Shown: piece by piece, positions 60,743 through 64,000 of the stretch
Layout: each line of letters starts with the position of its first letter
Numbering within the stretch: position 1 is the first letter of the stretch
Position numbers and translations under genes: made by a program
Notes under the pieces: model-generated
What the model saw: the letters and a program-made list of their open reading frames with translations, nothing else
Databases searched by the model: none
Told to the model about the DNA's origin: nothing
Origin: Gonium pectorale
Taxonomy: Eukaryota; Chlorophyta; Chlorophyceae; Chlamydomonadales; Volvocaceae
Assembly: GCA_001584585.1 (NCBI GenBank)
Contig: LSYV01000002.1
Location: forward strand, 1,070,412 to 1,134,411
Reading direction: 5' to 3'
DNA: 64,000 nt

Positions 60743-63512
60743 ATGACTGCAGGATGCGCGCAGCAACTTCCCCAGACGGCCCCTGACGCCCTGCGACAGG
60801 CGTCAGTGCGAAGCGTCCCGCGCGCTCCACCCGTGCAGCGGCCCTCACGTCTCAGCAGCTTCATCACGTCCGGCTCTTGCGTCACGGCTGCGCCCGACGT
60901 CCAACTTGGAACCCGTAAAGCGCTATCAGAGGCATCCAGCATGCCGGTGCGTTCCATTTTGGGAACCGTCGATGGTGGCCACGAAGCGCCAAACACGCAA
61001 GGCCGTGGCTGGCATGCCGCCACCTGCGCGGGCGACTGCTTGACTGAGGCGGCCGCTTGCGGCGCGACCCATGGGTCATACCGGAAGCCTGCCTGCAGCG
61101 ACCCGCATGCTTCCGTACAGCAGGCGTGCGAGGACCTGCGTGGCTCTGAGGGAGATGCCCGTGTCATTGCCGGTCCTGGCTTTCCCAGCGACTGCGGCAG
61201 CTGCCGCACGGGGATTCTTAGTGCCATTGGCTGCGGCACGGAACGCCCTAGCCTCATAGAGCTGCTGGCTGATGTAACGGAGCTCTCCACCCTGGCGCCG
61301 TCCGGTCCTTATGGCAGCGTGTGGGAAGGTGGGTCACGCCCTCTGTTCCCTGGGGCTCGAGCCTGCAGCTAGCTGCGGCAATGGGTCGCGACGCATGGTG
61401 CTGTGTGCCAGGCGGGTCCACAGACGCGCAGGATGCCTTGTGCTGTCAGCAGGGATCCACTGTCTCCCGGAGCGCCGTCATGCGTGTCCACGACCGGAGT
61501 CAAGATATAAGGCTGCGCACAAGTGCCTCGGGAACCCCGTCGGCGGACCATCCTAGCGCCCCTTCCTACCTCCTCGCAGGCACGTGGCGCGGCTGTAAAG
61601 TCGTGGTCAAGCTGAGCAGCTTCCCCCAGTGGGCCCCCGACAGTCCATTCCTGGCCGCGGCAGCCGCAGCAGCCCGCCTAGACCACCCCAACCTGTTGCG
61701 CGTGCACCAGATCAGGCTGGCCTCGTTGGACGAGCGGAATGTGGATGAGCTAGAGTCGCTTCTGATCCGCCGGGCATACTGGCCGCCGGTCCTGGGACCG
61801 GTCGCGCGGTTGCAGCGCCTCGCGAGCTCGGACATGTCCCCGGCAGTCTCGTGCGGTGAGTTGCACAAGCCAGGCGTACACATGCGTATTAGCTACCGTA
61901 CTATTACTCGCCCAGGCTTGTGCGAGCATCGGTAGCAGCCAAGCTGGCTGGGATAATGCAAGTGGTGGAGCGTCCGGCTCTTCGGTTTGCACTGCTTCAT
62001 GAGTAACCGAACCCTGAGCGCCCATCAACCATTGCTACGTGCAAGCTCTCAATGCATAATGCCCTTGAACTTACGCAGGATTGTTCGGCACGGCCTCTTC
62101 TTCGTCGGGCGCCACTTCCAACGTGGAAGGCCGGCAATCACGCCCGGCGTCTTCGGCTTCCTTGGCACGCCTTGCCCTGTCGGGGCTTCCGCTGGCTCCT
62201 GGCCGTTCGATCCTGGCGACTGTCGCAGAGAACTGCACTCTGGTAAGGCGCGTCTGTGCCTCGCATGCAGCAGGTCTATGCCCGCAACAGTTAGAGCCCG
62301 AGCACACGTGTTGGGGCACGAGGGGCGAGGAGGGACCATGACGATCATACATTGACTTCCGTGCGGAAGAAGCAACTTGACTCACAGCGCACAGCTTATC
62401 TTGTGCCCTGAAGGCACACCGTGGCATTACTTTAGCCAAAAGGGCCTCTGCTAATCTGCTCGGCAACCTGCCCTCACCGCCCTCCAGGGAAACCTGCGCG
62501 GCCTGGCCTGCTCGCAGGACTCACCTTTCCGGCCCGGAGCGGCCCGGCCCCTGCCCGCTGCCCGTGGCGCCCTACTCCGCACCGCCCGCGAAGTTGCCTC
62601 GGCCCTGGCGGCCCTGCATGCCGCCGGCGTCGCCCACGGCTCGCTGCGGCCGTCAAACGTCCTCCTGGCCGCCTCATCCGACGACCCGCGCGGCTTTGAA
62701 GCACGCGTAGCGGACGCCGGGTCGCCTAGCGCGGCCAACGCCGCGTCCCACCCGATGTCCTCCGGCCCCTGCATGCTGTGGCTGGCCCCCGAGGCACTGG
62801 TGGAGGAGTCAAAGGTCGTCAGCCCCGCCGCGGACGCCTACGCGTTCGGGCTGCTGCTGTACTTGATGGCCGCGGGAGAGATGCCGTTCCAGGGCCTGGG
62901 GCTGGGTGAGTTGCGGTAGCACTGCTAAGGCACCACGCGGGCTGACAGCGTTGCGTTGTACATCGGATCCTGGTCCCGACCTTCCCCGATTCCCGAGTTT
63001 AAAGTTTGGATGGTCGCTTGCATGGTAATCACTTAATTTGAATGTCCTTACCGTCCCCTCGTGCAGTCCCCACGCTGATGGCGGTTGCCAGTGGCGGCCT
63101 GCGTCCCGAATGGCCCACGGTTCACCACAGCGACCTAGAGCCGCTCTTCAGCCGCTGCATCAATGCCGACCCGGTGCAGCGCCCCGGCTTCTTGGAGGTA
63201 TGTTGGGCCCGAGAATGTACACAGCTTCAGGCCCCCTGCAAATCCCTTCCTTGCCGTTCCGTCCTCAAGTGGAGGCCGCCAGTGGAAGAGCGATGACCGA
63301 TGAGGGGTGCGCCGCCGACGGAACCAGCACACAGGCGGAAGGGCCCCGGCGCCGCCGTGCACCCGAATCGCTCCAGCCTGCTTCATGTCCATTCCCAGCA
63401 GTTCCCGCATTCTACGGCCCGTTTGCAGATCCTGGAAGAGCTGGATTCGTTGATGCGTGGCGCCGGCCACGGAGGCGCTGACGGCGAAGCCCCAGAGTTC
63501 GCCGACGAGTAG
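60743..63512 (+). CDS. Kinase-fold protein lacking catalytic residues (probable TKL-like pseudokinase)
   Basis: Six exons join in phase to 552 residues: 60743-61328, 61580-61855, 62079-62242, 62488-62905, 63067-63197, 63429-63512. The Gly-loop (SGPYGSVWEG) and the ATP-anchoring Lys206 (CKVVVKL) are present. The C-lobe has APEALVEES, DAYAFGLLLY and the closing RPGFLE. The alpha-C helix is an Ala run without the usual Glu. The catalytic loop reads HGSLRPSN (Ser394 in place of Asp), and the DFG site reads DAG (418-420). About 75 residues of low complexity are inserted between the N-lobe strands and the C-lobe. It is thus likely a scaffold or allosteric regulator rather than an enzyme. The start is uncertain: 60743 is the first ATG in the frame but upstream exons may exist. 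Confidence 0.75.
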
Positions 63513-64000
63513 GACCCGGGGACAGGGGGTGCGGTGCACGCAGGCCGTACAGCGCTTGGTTCAAGCTGCCAGATGCCCCCTTAATGCGTGGGACTTGTGT
63601 CTCGGCCGGGTCCCCAGAAGGCCTCGACACAGGGCTTGCGGGTTCTGCTGAGACTGCATTTCCTGAGTTCGAGCGAACAAATGCATCGTAGAGTGGGGAT
63701 GATGTAAGGGAACTCTCGGCCATATCTCCGGACTGAGACATTACGAGGTGTTCTTGAAGCCGTTGCGTCACCCCCGCGCTACTCACTCCGGACAGGGCCA
63801 AGTCACGGCATGTTTGCATGGGGCTGTCACTTAAGGCAGGGCTCGCTTTGAACCCATGTCACGGGTAGAAGCCGGAAGCGCCCGAACCACATGCACATGG
63901 ACCCTCTCGCAGCAGTTGGGTGCAAACCCTTGATAAAATGTATGGAGTGGCATGGATGATAAGATGATGCGGCTGAAGGCCATGTAGCTCCGGCTCTCTG
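63513..64000. other. 3' flank of the pseudokinase gene
   Basis: This is presumably 3' UTR and intergenic DNA. A long minus-strand open frame overlaps it (63,412-63,819), but its composition follows the plus-strand gene and it has no domain, so I call no gene here. Confidence 0.5.

Noticed and set aside
1..64000. tRNA, rRNA, snRNA genes and riboswitches
   Set aside because: I looked for tRNA B-box and rRNA-like motifs by eye and saw none; a covariance-model scan would be needed to be sure.

Overview
This is a nuclear window from a green alga, most likely a volvocine or Chlamydomonas-like member of the Chlamydomonadales. Coding DNA is very GC-rich. Genes are broken into many short exons by GT-AG introns of roughly 80-1,000 bases. 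Proteins carry long Ala/Gly/Pro/Ser-rich inserts, and neighbouring genes use either strand without operons. All gene models were assembled by hand from splice sites, reading phase and remembered family motifs. Exon joins that keep phase across the whole gene are strong evidence, but no alignment or transcript was available.

Left part (1-28,030). A WD40/TPR protein of the WDTC1/ASG2 type runs leftward and is cut by the window edge. It is head-to-head with an 18-exon gene for an LRR-ARM-patatin phospholipase A (6,574-17,751). About 5.4 kb of gene-poor DNA with inverted and diverged direct repeats follows. Next comes a second head-to-head pair, two secretory-pathway glycosyltransferases: a DXD enzyme of the alpha-1,4-galactosyltransferase/GT32 type (23,158-24,643) and a Fringe/C1GALT1-like GT31 enzyme (25,027-28,027).

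Middle part (28,030-50,580). A 16-exon receptor-like protein kinase (31,884-40,237, minus) has a signal peptide, an ectodomain with a repeated module, one transmembrane helix and a TKL-like kinase domain. Beyond it lies a repeat-rich stretch. It holds an orphan multi-exon coding block, a broken copy of one intron-exon junction of the WDTC1-like gene with a foreign insertion in it, a 241-bp MITE-like element with intact terminal repeats and target duplication, and decayed LINE 3' ends. Set within this stretch is an F-box/cyclin-fold gene (44,876-47,730) that contains a large (CAGCCG)n run.

Right part (50,580-64,000). A type II membrane prolyl 4-hydroxylase (50,585-52,829, minus) is head-to-head with the splicing factor PRP31 (53,139-59,143, plus; ends in a 16-base exon). 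Last is a TKL-like kinase-fold gene (60,743-63,512) whose catalytic-loop Asp and DFG are altered, so it is probably a pseudokinase.

Functional themes are secretion and cell-wall glycoprotein making (two glycosyltransferases and a prolyl hydroxylase), surface signalling (receptor kinase), lipid turnover, ubiquitin-linked regulation (DCAF-like and F-box/cyclin proteins) and splicing. Three divergent pairs share short intergenic promoters of 309-447 bases. I saw no rRNA, tRNA or CRISPR.
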